Below, piece after piece: positions 45,609-55,316 of a stretch of DNA of 64,000 nucleotides. Position 1 is the first letter of the stretch. The number at the start of each line of letters is the position of its first letter. The stretch lies in NCBI GenBank assembly GCA_031296355.1, contig JARLFX010000228.1, positions 1-64,000 of the forward strand, given 5' to 3'. The notes under the pieces are model-generated. The model saw only the letters and a list, made by a program, of their open reading frames with translations, searched no databases and was not told the DNA's origin. The stretch is from Acidobacteriaceae bacterium. GTDB lineage: Bacteria > Acidobacteriota > Terriglobia > Terriglobales > Acidobacteriaceae. A program made the position numbers and the translations under genes.

Positions 45609-46241
45609 CTAAATATCTTGCAGGAATTGATTCTCATGGCGCTCCTTCGCGATCGTTGTTGCATCTCCGTGGCCCGCGATCACGCGCGTGTCGTCCGGAA
45701 GGTTCATCAGACGTTCCTTGAGCGAGGCCATGATCTTGCTGAAATCCCCACCGGGCAGATCCGTCCGGCCAATGCTGCCGGCAAACAGGGTGTCTCCGGC
45801 AAGTAGAAGGTGCTCTTCGGGAAAGTGCAGGGAGATACTGCCCTCGGTATGGCCGGGAGTATGCAGCACAACACCCTGGATGCCGGTAACGCCGATTTTG
45901 AAGCCTTCCTCCGCGCTGGCATCGGGCTCCGCGACGACAGGAGTGGCAACGCCCAGCCAGCCGGCCTGCATATCCATCATTTTCACCAGGGGCAAATCGA
46001 GCTGGTTGTAGAAGACTGGGGCTCCTGTTACAGCCTTCAGCCGGGCAGCGCCGGCAATATGGTCAATATGCGCGTGCGTGACGATGATCTGCTTCACTGT
46101 GAGCTGATGCTTCGCCAGTACGGCCAGAATACGGTCAATCTCGTCGCCCGGATCGACGACGATGGCTTCGTGAGTGGCTTCATCGCCCAAAATCGAGCAA
46201 TTGCATTGCAGCAGTCCGACGCTGAGAACTTCATGGATCAT
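45609..46241 (-). CDS. metallo-beta-lactamase-fold hydrolase (glyoxalase II-like)
   Basis: 210 residues. The zinc motif THAHIDHIAGA (residues 55-65) is followed by the further histidines of HTPGHTEGS and AGHGDATTI and the aspartate of LAGDTLFAGSIGRTD. The compact size and lack of the glyoxalase II C-terminal domain match the YcbL-type stand-alone MBL hydrolases. It probably hydrolyses a thioester such as an S-acyl-thiol. It has no signal peptide. Confidence 0.9.
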   Translation of the reverse strand: MIHEVLSVGLLQCNCSILGDEATHEAIVVDPGDEIDRILAVLAKHQLTVKQIIVTHAHIDHIAGAARLKAVTGAPVFYNQLDLPLVKMMDMQAGWLGVATPVVAEPDASAEEGFKIGVTGIQGVVLHTPGHTEGSISLHFPEEHLLLAGDTLFAGSIGRTDLPGGDFSKIMASLKERLMNLPDDTRVIAGHGDATTIAKERHENQFLQDI

Positions 46242-46321
46242 GCCTTCATGATACGAGGTTCCGAATCACATTTGTTCTGGGGGAGCAGGTGTAAAATTCT
46301 GCCAACAAGACGGAGTACATC

Positions 46322-47164
46322 ATGGGTATTGGCCGCAAGTTGCTGCTTTTGCCGCTACTGATTCTCCCCGCAGCAGCGTTCATCTCGTGTGGCGGCAATC
46401 CAACGCCGCCTGTCACCAATTCCTATACCGGTCTGACGGGCAACTGGGGAATTATGGGTGACCGGGCAAGCTCGACCTATCCTATGGCCGCACTGGCTCT
46501 CGTTCAGAGTGGGACTCAGCTTGTCGCGAGCGGAGAAGTCGTTGCTCCTTGCGGATATCTTTTGAATCCTCTCTCCATGCTGGTCACTATCCCCGTTCAA
46601 CTGACCGGAACAGTGGCCGTGGACGGCAGCTTTACTTTGGTGCCAATGACGCTTCCTGTCCCGACACAGCTGGCACAGCTCTCTATCCAGGGAAAGTCTT
46701 CGGCGACGGGATGGGGCGGAAGCTACACGCTGACCGGATCGGCTGCACCATCTGGATGCGTTGTTAGTAACTCTTCCGGCAATTTCACAGCGCAGGCAAT
46801 TACTCCTGTAACGGGGAACTACTCGGGCACGGCGCCGATGTCTGCCATCCTGGGTGGCACATCGTACAACGCAATATTCAGCGCGCAGCTTACGCAGTCA
46901 TCGTCGCCCAGTGGGCTCAGTACCTTAAGCGGATCGCTTGCAGTGCAGGGCTTGCCCTGCTTCACGCACTCTACGGCGATGGGCACAACCAGTTTGTTAG
47001 CTGGCGATATTTATGTTGCTACGTTCACCATGGACGACGGATCCAGCTTGATGATGGCGGGAAATCTTACGGACTTCGCCAGCGCAGGACTAGATGGAGA
47101 ATTTATAGTGAATGGCGGTAACTGCAACAACATGTTTGGCCGCGGTACGCTCGTGCGGCACTGA
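46322..47164 (+). CDS. predicted lipoprotein of unknown function
   Basis: 280 residues, GACGGAG before the ATG. The N-terminus is a lipoprotein signal (GRKLLLLPLLILPAAAFISC) with the acylated cysteine at about position 23, followed by GGNPTPPV. The body is Ser/Thr/Gly-rich beta structure in which two related halves can be seen: NSYTGLTGNWGIMG..SGTQLVASGEV and GNYSGTAPMSAIL..TLSGSLAVQG. Paired cysteines in each half (APCGY, SGCVV, LPCFT, GNCNN) may form disulphides. Similar lipoproteins are common in Acidobacteriota; function is unknown. Confidence 0.8.
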   Translation: MGIGRKLLLLPLLILPAAAFISCGGNPTPPVTNSYTGLTGNWGIMGDRASSTYPMAALALVQSGTQLVASGEVVAPCGYLLNPLSMLVTIPVQLTGTVAVDGSFTLVPMTLPVPTQLAQLSIQGKSSATGWGGSYTLTGSAAPSGCVVSNSSGNFTAQAITPVTGNYSGTAPMSAILGGTSYNAIFSAQLTQSSSPSGLSTLSGSLAVQGLPCFTHSTAMGTTSLLAGDIYVATFTMDDGSSLMMAGNLTDFASAGLDGEFIVNGGNCNNMFGRGTLVRH

Positions 47165-47184
47165 GCGGCCTCTGTTGCGAATGA

Positions 47185-47213
47185 AAAAGGGCAGGCGCGA
47201 GGCCTGCCCTTTG
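47185..47213. terminator. hairpin terminator between the lipoprotein gene and secG
   Basis: AAAGGGCAGGC and GCCTGCCCTTT pair around GCGAG; A residues precede the stem and TTGAATTT follows it. It lies between convergent genes and could serve both. Confidence 0.8.
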
Positions 47214-47232
47214 AATTTGCTGCGAAAGGCGG

Positions 47233-47541
47233 TTACTTCTTCGCGGGAGTGCTCTGCGCGGGGCTTGACATGCCGCTCAACACGGAATGGTCCGCAGCGC
47301 GGCGAGACATCATCACGGTCAGCCCGATCGAGGTAAACATAAAGGCGACAGCCGCCCAGGTCGTCAGGCGGGTGAGCAGATTGGCTGCTCCGCGGGGACC
47401 GAAAGCCGTCTGCGAACCCTGGCCGCCAAAGGCGCCGGCGAGATCAGCGCTCTTGCCCTGCTGCAGCAGAACAACGCCGATCAGAAACAGGCAGACCACC
47501 ACGTGAATAATTACCAGAAGATAAAGACCGATGGAGCTCAT
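47233..47541 (-). CDS. secG: preprotein translocase subunit SecG
   Basis: 102 residues with two transmembrane helices (residues 4-24 and 58-78). The family signature spans LFLIGVVLLQQGKSADLAGAFGG, followed by GSQTAFGPRGAANLLTRLTT. SecG assists SecYE in protein export at the inner membrane. The C-terminal 20 residues are Ser/Pro-rich and variable. A tRNA-Leu gene lies 58 bases upstream on the same strand, so both may be transcribed together. Confidence 0.93.
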   Translation of the reverse strand: MSSIGLYLLVIIHVVVCLFLIGVVLLQQGKSADLAGAFGGQGSQTAFGPRGAANLLTRLTTWAAVAFMFTSIGLTVMMSRRAADHSVLSGMSSPAQSTPAKK

Positions 47542-47599
47542 TGCTTCACTTACCGGGCCGTTGAGTAACGACGGCCGCTTTCCTGAAAATAGGTGGATT

Positions 47600-47684
47600 T
47601 GGTGCGGAGGAGGGGACTTGAACCCCTATGCCTTGCGGCGCTAGCACCTCAAGCTAGTGCGTCTGCCAATTTCGCCACCTCCGC
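47600..47684 (-). tRNA. tRNA-Leu, anticodon GAG, CCA encoded
   Basis: 85 bases. On the minus strand the acceptor GCGGAGG pairs with CCTCCGC, followed by A73 and an encoded CCA. The D-arm has GGCGAAATTGGCAGACGC and the T-arm GGGGTTCAAGTCCCC. The anticodon stem CTAGC/GCTAG holds the loop TTGAGGT, giving anticodon GAG (reads CUC/CUU). The long variable arm (CGCCGCAAGGC) is typical of class II tRNAs. Confidence 0.95.
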
Positions 47685-47753
47685 ATGCTGTGGCGCAAAT
47701 GTGCCAGGCTGCAGGTGCCAATCCGTTATTCAGTATAACCCAAATATAGCTAA

Positions 47754-48275
47754 TCAGAGTGCGGGGGGATTTGCCGATGGGCCTGTACTAACCGAGTTCA
47801 TCGGCGTGAATGCCAGACCACTTTCATCCGCGAAGAAAATCCGGGGATTGGACGGCTTATAACGGATGGGAATGTTGCGCCCTAACGCAAAGCGTGCAAA
47901 TGCTTTTGCGTGTTCTTCGCTGCCAAAATCGCGCGAATAATGACCTGTCCAGTCGCCATTGGCCGCAAAGCTATATGTTGCGATTGTGAAGTAGGTTCCT
48001 GACTCGTCATCCAGGTTGTAGCCTACGTCATGCACAGTTGCCCTAACTAAGGGCCACTTTTTTGATTTGTGTTTATAGATCAAATAGTGGAAAAGAAGAT
48101 AGTAGTTCCATAGGCTAAGGCTAGTGACTCCGACTCCCAACACAATCTCAAGGTAATGAGAGCGGGCTCCTTTGAAGGAATCATGGTATGCGAACATAAG
48201 TGCACTCAATCCAAATAACACAACTAACGCATCCCAAAATCGGACGAGTGAGCTCTGATAAGGGAACTCCAACAT
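47754..48275 (-). CDS. DUF3592-type membrane protein
   Basis: 173 residues. Two hydrophobic helices (residues 15-30 and 42-66) precede a small beta domain with the DUF3592 pattern: KKWPLVRATVHDVGYN, YFTIATYSFAANGDWTGHYS, and RNIPIRYKPSNPRIFF. The domain is common in bacterial membrane proteins of unknown function. The tail of about 20 residues (STGPSANPPAL) is low-complexity. The base composition is more AT-rich than its neighbours, which could indicate separate origin or relaxed selection. Confidence 0.75.
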   Translation of the reverse strand: MLEFPYQSSLVRFWDALVVLFGLSALMFAYHDSFKGARSHYLEIVLGVGVTSLSLWNYYLLFHYLIYKHKSKKWPLVRATVHDVGYNLDDESGTYFTIATYSFAANGDWTGHYSRDFGSEEHAKAFARFALGRNIPIRYKPSNPRIFFADESGLAFTPMNSVSTGPSANPPAL

Positions 48276-48296
48276 GAGAAAAGAGTACCACCAGCA

Positions 48297-49049
48297 CTAG
48301 AAAATCTCAGCCAGCTCCCTGAAGCTCCCCATCTCAATCAACTGCTTGCCATCCGGTGGACGCGAGAGCTCGGCCTCCTCCATAATCCAGGTATGCGTAT
48401 GCGGAATAAAGACAGCATGCAGGCCCGCAGCCAGAGAAGGATTGATGTCACTCTTCGGGCTGTTGCCTATCATCCAGGTCGTATCCGCATCCCAGCCGTG
48501 GCGATCAATAAGAGCGCGATAGGCGGCCTCGTTCTTCTCTGGTAGTACCTCAACGCCATGGAAATAGTGGTCCAGACGCGAACGTTTCAGCTTTCCGCGC
48601 TGCTCATCCTCATTCCCTTTGGTCACCAGCCACACGGTATGGCGGGCAGCGAGCTGGTGCAGGGTATCGGCCACTCCGGCGATCAATTCCATCTCGTCCG
48701 CAGCAATGGCGTCTGTAAAGCCGATTATCTCGCGGTGCATCTCCGGAGTAACCGGCCGTTCGGCCAGCTCTTCAAAGCAGCGCACCAGTGACATACGGAA
48801 GCTCTTCAGCCCATAGCCGTGGGCGCGGATGGTTGCCATCTCATGCCGGTTCAGGTGCAGCCGAACCTCCTGTGGCGTATAGGTACGGTGGTTCACATAC
48901 GAGATGAAGGCGGCTATAGCCCTTTCAAAATAGATATTGTTTTCCCATAGGGTATCGTCTGCGTCGATCAGCAGGGTCTGGGGCGACAGGGCCCGCGTGA
49001 GCGGCTGTTTGGCGGCGGTGCTGGAAGTCTGGTTTTCTTCAGGATTCAT
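48297..49049 (-). CDS. HAD-superfamily hydrolase (YjjG-like)
   Basis: 250 residues. Motif I is LLIDADDTLWENN (DxDxT with D at about residues 28 and 30), motif II WLVTKGNEDEQ, motif III the lysine in LPEKNEAAYRALI and motif IV WMIGNSPKSDINPSLAAG. The helical cap follows motif I directly (ERAIAAFISYVNHRTYTPQEV). It resembles nucleotidase or phosphoglycolate-phosphatase-like HADs; the substrate is unknown. Read on the minus strand it lies 21 bases upstream of the DUF3592 gene, so the two may be co-transcribed. Confidence 0.88.
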   Translation of the reverse strand: MNPEENQTSSTAAKQPLTRALSPQTLLIDADDTLWENNIYFERAIAAFISYVNHRTYTPQEVRLHLNRHEMATIRAHGYGLKSFRMSLVRCFEELAERPVTPEMHREIIGFTDAIAADEMELIAGVADTLHQLAARHTVWLVTKGNEDEQRGKLKRSRLDHYFHGVEVLPEKNEAAYRALIDRHGWDADTTWMIGNSPKSDINPSLAAGLHAVFIPHTHTWIMEEAELSRPPDGKQLIEMGSFRELAEIF

Positions 49050-49201
49050 GGGCAGGGAAGCGGCGTACTTACGTTGAGGCGTCCTTATCTTGTTACTAGG
49101 ATTCTATCGCGCAGGTGCGTATTATGGCTCAGCATCCGCATAGCCTCACTGCATGGCCCTGGGATGACCACGCAATCGGTAGAAACGACGAAAGAGACAC
49201 G

Positions 49202-52200
49202 ATGCCGGAGACTGGTCAGAATTTTGGTCCGTACGAAATACTTGGCCAGCTTGGCGCTGGTGGCATGGGGACCGTGCTGCGCGCCTACGATCCTCGCCTG
49301 CATCGCGATGTTGCCATCAAGATGCTGCACGAAGGCTTTGAGGTAGATGGAGTTCGTGCCCGCTTCCTGCGCGAAGCCCGCGCCGCGTCGGCCCTGAATC
49401 ATCCCCACATCGCCACCATCTTCGACATTGGTGAACACGACGGCCAGCCCTACATGGTGATGGAGCTGCTCGAAGGCGAGACGCTGCGGGAGCGTATCGC
49501 GCGCGGCGGCATCGCGCTCGAAGAGATTGTGGCCGTCGGCGCACAAACCGCCGAAGCCCTACAGGAAGCGCATGCCAAGGGTATCGTCCATCGCGATATC
49601 AAACCGGCAAATATCTTTCTGGTGAGCAAGGCTACAGGCGAGATCCACGTCAAGATCCTGGATTTCGGTCTGGCAAAGGTTGACACCTCCGACTCAATAA
49701 CTCGGGTGAATCTGACAGCGACTGGCTCCGCCGTTGGCACTGTGGCCTACATGTCGCCCGAGCAGGCGCGTGGTGAGCCGCTGGATGGCCGCAGCGACAT
49801 CTTCTCTCTGGGGACGGTGCTGTATGAAATGGCCACCGGCCAGGTTCCGTTCAACGGCGCAACCAGCGCACTGGTCTTTGTCGGTCTACTGAGCCGCGAT
49901 CCAGAGCCCATCCGTGACTGGAACCACGCAGTTCCGAAGGAGTTGGAAAAGATCGTCCTGAAATCGCTGGAGAAAGATCGCACCGATCGCTATCAGCAGG
50001 CGATTGATCTGAAGTGGGCGCTGGAGCAGGTGAACACGCGCAAAGGCTGGTTCAGCCGTGGCGGCGCTCCCGTGCCAATACCGCATGAGGCGCATAATGA
50101 CCCTGTGGCGCGCGACCGCCGCACCATGCGCCGCAATTCAGCATCTATTCGTGCGGTCACACGTGAAGATGTGAAACGGCCCTCGCCGCCCCCAGTGAGC
50201 AAGCAGAGTTCCGGCACCGTTCCAGCCGTCCCCGCAGTTCGTCCGGGATCAAGTGCGATGGAACGCAGCGCATCCATGGCAGATTCCGCTGCGCACGATC
50301 TGGATGGAGATCCCGGCAGCAGCGCATCCACCATTCACATGCCGGTAGAGCGCGTGCCGGAACCAGCCGCGCCAATCTCCGAACCACACTTCGAAAATAT
50401 GGGCATGTTTGCAGATGGAGAGGTGCAGCGCAAACTGGCTGAGGCCACACTGCGCGATACTCCTGGTGCGCGCTTACGCCGCAGGCGTAAAACAGCTTAT
50501 TTGTTCGCCGCCGGTCTGGCCGCAACCGCAATTCTGGCTGCCTTCATCTTCAACGCGATGCATAAGCCTCGCCCCATGCTACAGCCAGGTGACAGCGTGC
50601 TGCTTGGCGTGATTGTAAACAAAACAAGCGATCCACAAATGGACGCAGCTCTACGGCAGGCACTGGCAATCGAGCTGAGCAGCTCCGGCTACTTCACCGT
50701 GCTCTCGGATGAGCAGCTCGAAGCCGGCCGCGGCAAAAATCGCGCGACCATCCCGCTCACCCAGGGCCATGTTCAGTCCATCGCCATCGCCTACGGCGTC
50801 AAGGTATATCTCGCTGGCACCGTGCAGCAGGAAGGTAGCAAATTTAAATTAATTCTAAGCGCCCTTGATACCGATGGCGGTATCACCGTAGCCAGTGTGC
50901 AGGAGGAGTCGCCCGATCTGGATCATCTGCTGGATGCGACAGACCGCGCTACGGAAAAGTTACGTGTCGCGCTCGGAGAATCAACAAAGGCCGTTGCCTC
51001 TGAACATGTAGTCTTCAGCCAGGCGCAGACATCGTCTTGGCCCGCGCTCAAGGCGTACGCCGACGCCGAACATTCGCTGGCAGATGGTGATGCAGTAACC
51101 GCGGCGCTACAGTTCCATAAAGCCGTAGCTGCCGATCCCGGCTTTGCTCTGGCATACATGCGATTGGCAGACGCAAGCGCCGCCATCCATGCCGACGGAG
51201 ACGCTGCGCAGTATGCATCGCGCGCCGCCGCAATGGCGGGCAAGCTCACTGGCAGGCAACAACGTTACGTCGCATTTGCAGACGACCTCTACCACGGCGC
51301 ATGGGACAAGGCGCAGGATGATCTGAGGGCTCTGGGCAGTACATCCGCCAGTGGTCCAGCCATGCAACTACGCGCCGCGCTATTGAATGCTACGGTGGGC
51401 AACTACGAGGAAGCATTCAATGATGCCCAGCAGGCCAGCGGCCAGCATCCGAATACCGCAGCCACATACGCACAGGCTGAAACAGGGCTAATTGCACTCG
51501 GGCACTTTGAGACAGCCACCCAGATGGCGCAGCAAGCTGAACGCAATGGGTATGCGCAAACCGGCATATTGCTGACCTCGGCTTATCTGCAAGGCCAGCA
51601 GGCCGAAGTCGATCTTCAGGCGAAGCGCATCAGCAATAGCAATAGTCTTGATGGCAGACTGGAGTATGGGCTCTATCTGGACAATACCGGCCAATGGAAG
51701 CTGGCAGAGCAGACATGGCGCAGTGCAGCAAAGCTGGCACAGGAACAGCACCTTGGCGACGAAGCTCCGGGAGCCTTGAACAACCTGGCTGCAACGTATC
51801 TCGCGCAGGGGGCCTATGACCGCGCACTCGCGAATCAGTGTACTGGAACCGTTGCCCTGGAGCAGGATGCAATGTCGGCACTGGGCCAGTCACAGCCTTC
51901 ACCGAAGATGCAGTTCTATATTGCGATGACCCAGACGGTGTGTGGTGATGCTGCTATGGCACGGACACTCACTGACGCTCTTGCAGCAAATACCGTGAGC
52001 GTACCGGTGCAGAAACTTTACATTCCCGAACTGCATGCAGCGGCCCTTCTGCGTGCGGGCGATTCACCCAGTGCACTGACGCTGCTGGAAACTGTGCGGC
52101 AGTATGAGCGGGTCTCTCTCGTCACCTACCTACGCGCCGTGGCTCACCTGCAGGCCCATCAACCGCAGTTAGCCATCGTGGATTTCCAACAGGTGCTGGA

Positions 52201-52399
52201 ACATCGCGGGTCCACCTATCTGGGGCGTGCTCCGGTCTACGCACTGGCGCAGGCAGGATTAGGCGCTGCGTTTGCAGATCTTGGCGATGAGAACAACAGC
52301 GCTGCTGCCTACAAAGGGTTCCTGCAGCACTGGAAGTTTGCGGATGCAGATCAGCCGCTGCTACGTGAAGCCCGCGCGCACACAGGCGCTGCAAGATGA
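49202..52399 (+). CDS. membrane-anchored Ser/Thr protein kinase with periplasmic TolB-like and TPR region
   Basis: 1065 residues from the ATG at 49202, which places a usual eight residues before [10 protein letters not shown]; an earlier in-frame start at 49115 or 49124 adds unlikely residues. The kinase domain (8-275) is complete: [13 protein letters not shown]40 in VAIKML, D132 in [16 protein letters not shown] and [13 protein letters not shown] Pro/Ser-rich juxtamembrane stretch of about 150 residues leads to one transmembrane helix (about 430-452, [19 protein letters not shown]). Outside is a TolB/FlgO-like segment ([20 protein letters not shown]) and then about ten TPR-like helical hairpins. 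Likely a sensor of envelope or nutrient state. Confidence 0.92.
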   Translation: MPETGQNFGPYEILGQLGAGGMGTVLRAYDPRLHRDVAIKMLHEGFEVDGVRARFLREARAASALNHPHIATIFDIGEHDGQPYMVMELLEGETLRERIARGGIALEEIVAVGAQTAEALQEAHAKGIVHRDIKPANIFLVSKATGEIHVKILDFGLAKVDTSDSITRVNLTATGSAVGTVAYMSPEQARGEPLDGRSDIFSLGTVLYEMATGQVPFNGATSALVFVGLLSRDPEPIRDWNHAVPKELEKIVLKSLEKDRTDRYQQAIDLKWALEQVNTRKGWFSRGGAPVPIPHEAHNDPVARDRRTMRRNSASIRAVTREDVKRPSPPPVSKQSSGTVPAVPAVRPGSSAMERSASMADSAAHDLDGDPGSSASTIHMPVERVPEPAAPISEPHFENMGMFADGEVQRKLAEATLRDTPGARLRRRRKTAYLFAAGLAATAILAAFIFNAMHKPRPMLQPGDSVLLGVIVNKTSDPQMDAALRQALAIELSSSGYFTVLSDEQLEAGRGKNRATIPLTQGHVQSIAIAYGVKVYLAGTVQQEGSKFKLILSALDTDGGITVASVQEESPDLDHLLDATDRATEKLRVALGESTKAVASEHVVFSQAQTSSWPALKAYADAEHSLADGDAVTAALQFHKAVAADPGFALAYMRLADASAAIHADGDAAQYASRAAAMAGKLTGRQQRYVAFADDLYHGAWDKAQDDLRALGSTSASGPAMQLRAALLNATVGNYEEAFNDAQQASGQHPNTAATYAQAETGLIALGHFETATQMAQQAERNGYAQTGILLTSAYLQGQQAEVDLQAKRISNSNSLDGRLEYGLYLDNTGQWKLAEQTWRSAAKLAQEQHLGDEAPGALNNLAATYLAQGAYDRALANQCTGTVALEQDAMSALGQSQPSPKMQFYIAMTQTVCGDAAMARTLTDALAANTVSVPVQKLYIPELHAAALLRAGDSPSALTLLETVRQYERVSLVTYLRAVAHLQAHQPQLAIVDFQQVLEHRGSTYLGRAPVYALAQAGLGAAFADLGDENNSAAAYKGFLQHWKFADADQPLLREARAHTGAAR

Positions 52400-52584
52400 C
52401 CTGCATGCAGGCAGAGAGCGGCGAAATGTACCGGAATGCGGTACCTTGTCGCGACCGAAGTCCGGATTCTTGTTACTACTGGCGCCAAGCCTGCATCTAA
52501 GAAAACTGAAAGGCCCTTGCTGCCGACAGACCGAGCGTGCTGAGTTTATGGATATCCGGCTGAGCCAGCGGGGAACTGTGTGCA

Positions 52585-54309
52585 ATGGCGAAGAAAGTTG
52601 CTGAACTGTTTGTAGAGGTTTTGGCTGCTGCCGGTGTCGAGAGAATCTACGGTGTAGCAGGTGATTCACTGAACGGCATCACGGACTCTCTGCGCGTACG
52701 CAAAGGAATGAGCTGGGTTGGCGTACGGCATGAAGAGACTGCTGCATTTGCCGCTGGAGCCGAGGCCGCACTAACCGGCAAGCTCGCGGTATGTGCCGGC
52801 AGCTGTGGGCCGGGCAATCTTCACTTGATCAACGGTCTCTATGATTGCCACCGCAGCCGCGTCCCCGTGCTGGCCATTGCGGCGCACATCCCATCGCAGG
52901 AGATTGGCAGCGGATATTTTCAGGAGACGCATCCGGAACTGCTGTTCAAAGAGTGCAGCCATTTCTGCGAACTGGTTTCGCATCCTTCTCAGATGCCGCG
53001 CTTGCTGGAGCTGGCGATACAGACGGCTCTGTCGAAGAAAGGTGTAGCCGTACTTGTCATTCCCGGCGACGTTGCGCTGGCAAACGCGGTCAACGAAGAG
53101 CGGCGCGTATCCTTCTCGTACGCTCAGTCTGAGGTGATTCCTGCGTCTGCTGAGTTGGAAAAGCTCGCGGGTGAACTGAACAACGCGCAGAAGGTGACTA
53201 TTCTGGCCGGAGCGGGTTGCGCCGGTGCGCACGATGAATTGGTAGCCCTGGCAGGGAAGCTGCAGTCGCCCATTGTGCATGCAATGCGCGGCAAGGAATT
53301 CGTTGAGTACGATAACCCCTACGATGTAGGCATGACGGGCCTGCTGGGTTTTTCCTCCGGTTATCAGGCAATGCGCAGTTGCGACACACTGCTGATGCTG
53401 GGAACGGATTTTCCGTACCAGCAGTTCTATCCAAAGGATGCGCGTGTACTGCAGATAGACATCCGCGAAGAGCAGATAGGGCGACGCAGTAAAGTAGACC
53501 TGGGTTTAGTAGGCGGCATCGGCGAAACCCTGCGAGCGCTGCTTCCAAAGATTAAAGCTAAGAAAGACCACAAGCATCTTGACGCAGCGCGGAACGACTA
53601 TCGCGAAGCGCGTAAGGGCTTGGATGATCTGGCGACAGGCAAGCCCGGCCAGAAGCCAATCCATCCGCAGTATGTGGCAAAGGTGTTAGACGAACTGGCC
53701 GCGAAGGACGCAGTATTCACCGTAGACGTAGGCACGCCTGTCATCTGGGCAGCACGCTACCTGACCATGAATGGCAAGCGGAGGCTATTGAGTTCGTTCA
53801 ACCATGGTTCCATGGCAAACGCACTGCCGCAGGCAATAGGAGCGCAGATTACGTATCCTGGCCGGCAGGTCGTCACGCTCTCAGGCGATGGGGGTGTTTC
53901 CATGTTGATGGGCGATCTACTTTCGCTGCGGCAGTTGAAGCTTCCGGTCAAGATGGTGGTCTTCAACAACAGTTCGCTCGGCTTTGTGGAACTGGAGATG
54001 AAGGCAACAGGCTTCCTGAGCTACGCGACGGACTTGATTAATCCTGACTTCACGAAGATTGCAGAGGGCGCGGGAATTCTTGGCATTCACGTGGAAGATG
54101 CCGGGGACGTCCGGCCTGCACTAGAGCGTGCTTTCGCTCATGACGGTCCGGCGCTGGTAGATATTGCGGTGAACCGGCAGGAGCTCGCCATGCCGCCATC
54201 CCTCAAGCTGGACCAGATCGTGGACTTCAACCTCTACATGGTGAAGGCGATCCTGAATGGACGCGGCGACGAAGTCCTCGACCTGGCCAAGACCAACCTC
54301 TTCCGCTAA
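52585..54309 (+). CDS. poxB: pyruvate dehydrogenase (quinone) / pyruvate oxidase-type ThDP enzyme
   Basis: 574 residues, matching PoxB (about 572). It oxidatively decarboxylates pyruvate to acetate and CO2, passing electrons to quinone. Three domains: ThDP-PYR ([19 protein letters not shown] with the catalytic glutamate at about residue 50), the FAD-binding middle ([33 protein letters not shown]) and ThDP-PP with the cofactor motif [19 protein letters not shown]. The substrate-channel sequence [18 protein letters not shown] is typical. The C-terminus may be the membrane-binding helix. No other gene lies close on its strand. Confidence 0.93.
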   Translation: MAKKVAELFVEVLAAAGVERIYGVAGDSLNGITDSLRVRKGMSWVGVRHEETAAFAAGAEAALTGKLAVCAGSCGPGNLHLINGLYDCHRSRVPVLAIAAHIPSQEIGSGYFQETHPELLFKECSHFCELVSHPSQMPRLLELAIQTALSKKGVAVLVIPGDVALANAVNEERRVSFSYAQSEVIPASAELEKLAGELNNAQKVTILAGAGCAGAHDELVALAGKLQSPIVHAMRGKEFVEYDNPYDVGMTGLLGFSSGYQAMRSCDTLLMLGTDFPYQQFYPKDARVLQIDIREEQIGRRSKVDLGLVGGIGETLRALLPKIKAKKDHKHLDAARNDYREARKGLDDLATGKPGQKPIHPQYVAKVLDELAAKDAVFTVDVGTPVIWAARYLTMNGKRRLLSSFNHGSMANALPQAIGAQITYPGRQVVTLSGDGGVSMLMGDLLSLRQLKLPVKMVVFNNSSLGFVELEMKATGFLSYATDLINPDFTKIAEGAGILGIHVEDAGDVRPALERAFAHDGPALVDIAVNRQELAMPPSLKLDQIVDFNLYMVKAILNGRGDEVLDLAKTNLFR

Positions 54310-54361
54310 CCGGGCTGGAAGCCAGCCAGCTGCGTATATACGCTCAGGGGATCTACGCAAA

Positions 54362-54389
54362 CCGGGCCACGGGAACACGTGGGCCCGGA
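54362..54389. repeat. GC-rich inverted repeat between poxB and tRNA-Ser
   Basis: CCGGGCC-ACG and CGT-GGGCCCGG pair with one bulge around GGAACA. It sits between the convergent poxB and tRNA-Ser genes and may terminate one or both, but there is no U tract. Confidence 0.5.
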
Positions 54390-54439
54390 CACGGGTAAAT
54401 CCTGCCTTGTTTGAATACTTGGTCGTAGGTGGAAGTATA

Positions 54440-54527
54440 TGGCGGAGAGACAGGGATTCGAACCCTGGATACCTTGCGGTATACACGCTTTCCAAGCGTG
54501 CGCCTTCAGCCACTCGGCCATCTCTCC
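54440..54527 (-). tRNA. tRNA-Ser, anticodon GGA, CCA encoded
   Basis: 88 bases. On the minus strand the acceptor GGAGAGA pairs with TCTCTCC, then G73 and an encoded CCA. TGGCCGAGTGGCTGAAGGC forms the D-arm region. The anticodon loop TTGGAAA between ACGC and GCGT gives anticodon GGA (reads UCC/UCU). The long variable arm TATACCGCAAGGTATC is typical of tRNA-Ser. Confidence 0.95.
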
Positions 54528-54585
54528 GCATTCCGCACTCGTCGGAAGGGCTTTGTTGAATCTAACACATAGCGACCGGTTGAGG

Positions 54586-54620
54586 TGTGGATAGCCGTGG
54601 GCCTCCCAAGCCTATCCACA
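54586..54620. repeat. 9-bp inverted repeat upstream of tRNA-Ser
   Basis: TGTGGATAG and CTATCCACA flank 17 bases (CCGTGGGCCTCCCAAGC). Read on the minus strand it lies 59 bases upstream of the tRNA-Ser 5' end. Its role is unclear: it could end read-through from the decayed gene upstream or be a protein-binding site. Confidence 0.45.
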
Positions 54621-54713
54621 TCAGGCCTGAATAGAGAGACCCCTCAGTAGCGTTTTGGGGGATGGGCTGGGGCGAGTCGAAGGATTCCAGCTTCAGCATT
54701 GTGTCCACATATA

Positions 54714-54741
54714 ATGTCCGATAACATATATTATGTATACT
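54714..54741 (+). other. dif: candidate dif site (XerC/XerD recombination site)
   Basis: Left arm ATGTCCGATAA, six-base centre CATATA, right arm TTATGTATACT: 28 bases in the 11-6-11 layout of dif. The inner halves ATAA and TTAT, the left-arm CCGATAA and the right-arm TTATGT match the patterns I recall for dif of other bacterial groups. The site is in a non-coding, AT-rich patch 31 bases past the end of a decayed glycosyltransferase. Surrounding gene orientation (plus to the left, minus to the right) agrees with a replication terminus. Confidence 0.7.
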
Positions 54742-54771
54742 AAAGAACCGGGCTGTCGTTTACCCTCTGTT

Positions 54772-55316
54772 TTACCTTGAATCGTTCCTTGGCTTCCATT
54801 CCAGTTGCTTCATTCCTACCGCCGCGATTCCTGGCAAATACACGTCGCGGATACGTTGCCAGCCCCGCTCTGCCAGTTGGCACATATCGTATTCTGGCTG
54901 AACTAGCAATTTCAGTATGGCTTCCGTTACGGCGCTTCCTGTGGGGTGTACCAGAATTCCAGCGCGACCGTCCGCTAGAATCTCCTGCGGTGTTGGCGCG
55001 TCTCATGCGATGGCAATAGTTCCCGCGGCGATTGCCTCCAGATAGACCCAGCCACAGGTCTCAAATGTGCTTGGCATCAGGAGCACGTGGCTCTCTGGCA
55101 CGTCAGGTCGCTAACTTCGTCCCGGCCCAGCTGACCCACCACTTTCAGGTTCGGCATTGCCGGAATCGAAACCGGCCCATCTGCAAAGTTGGTGACGACG
55201 AATAGCTCTAACTTGTCTGGATAGATCGTGTTAGCGGCCTGAAAGGCCGCCAGCACCGCGGGTAAACCCTTCCGATTTTCCTCCCACCCGACAAATAACA
55301 TGCTTACTTTCTGCAT
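54772..55316 (-). pseudogene. decayed group-1 (GT4) glycosyltransferase, C-terminal fragment
   Basis: Reading the minus strand from 55316, SMLFVGWEENRKGLPAVLAA through NLKVVGQLGRDEVSDL is the start of the second Rossmann domain of a GT4 enzyme. Near 55090-55115 the frame is lost. In the shifted frame it resumes as HVLLMPSTFETCGWVYLEAIAAG, meets a TGA at 55003-55005, and continues DAPTPQEILADGRAGILV to a TAA at 54772-54774. So there is at least one frameshift and one in-frame stop, and the first domain (about 200 residues) is missing. It is at the distal end of a surface-polysaccharide operon. Confidence 0.85.
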
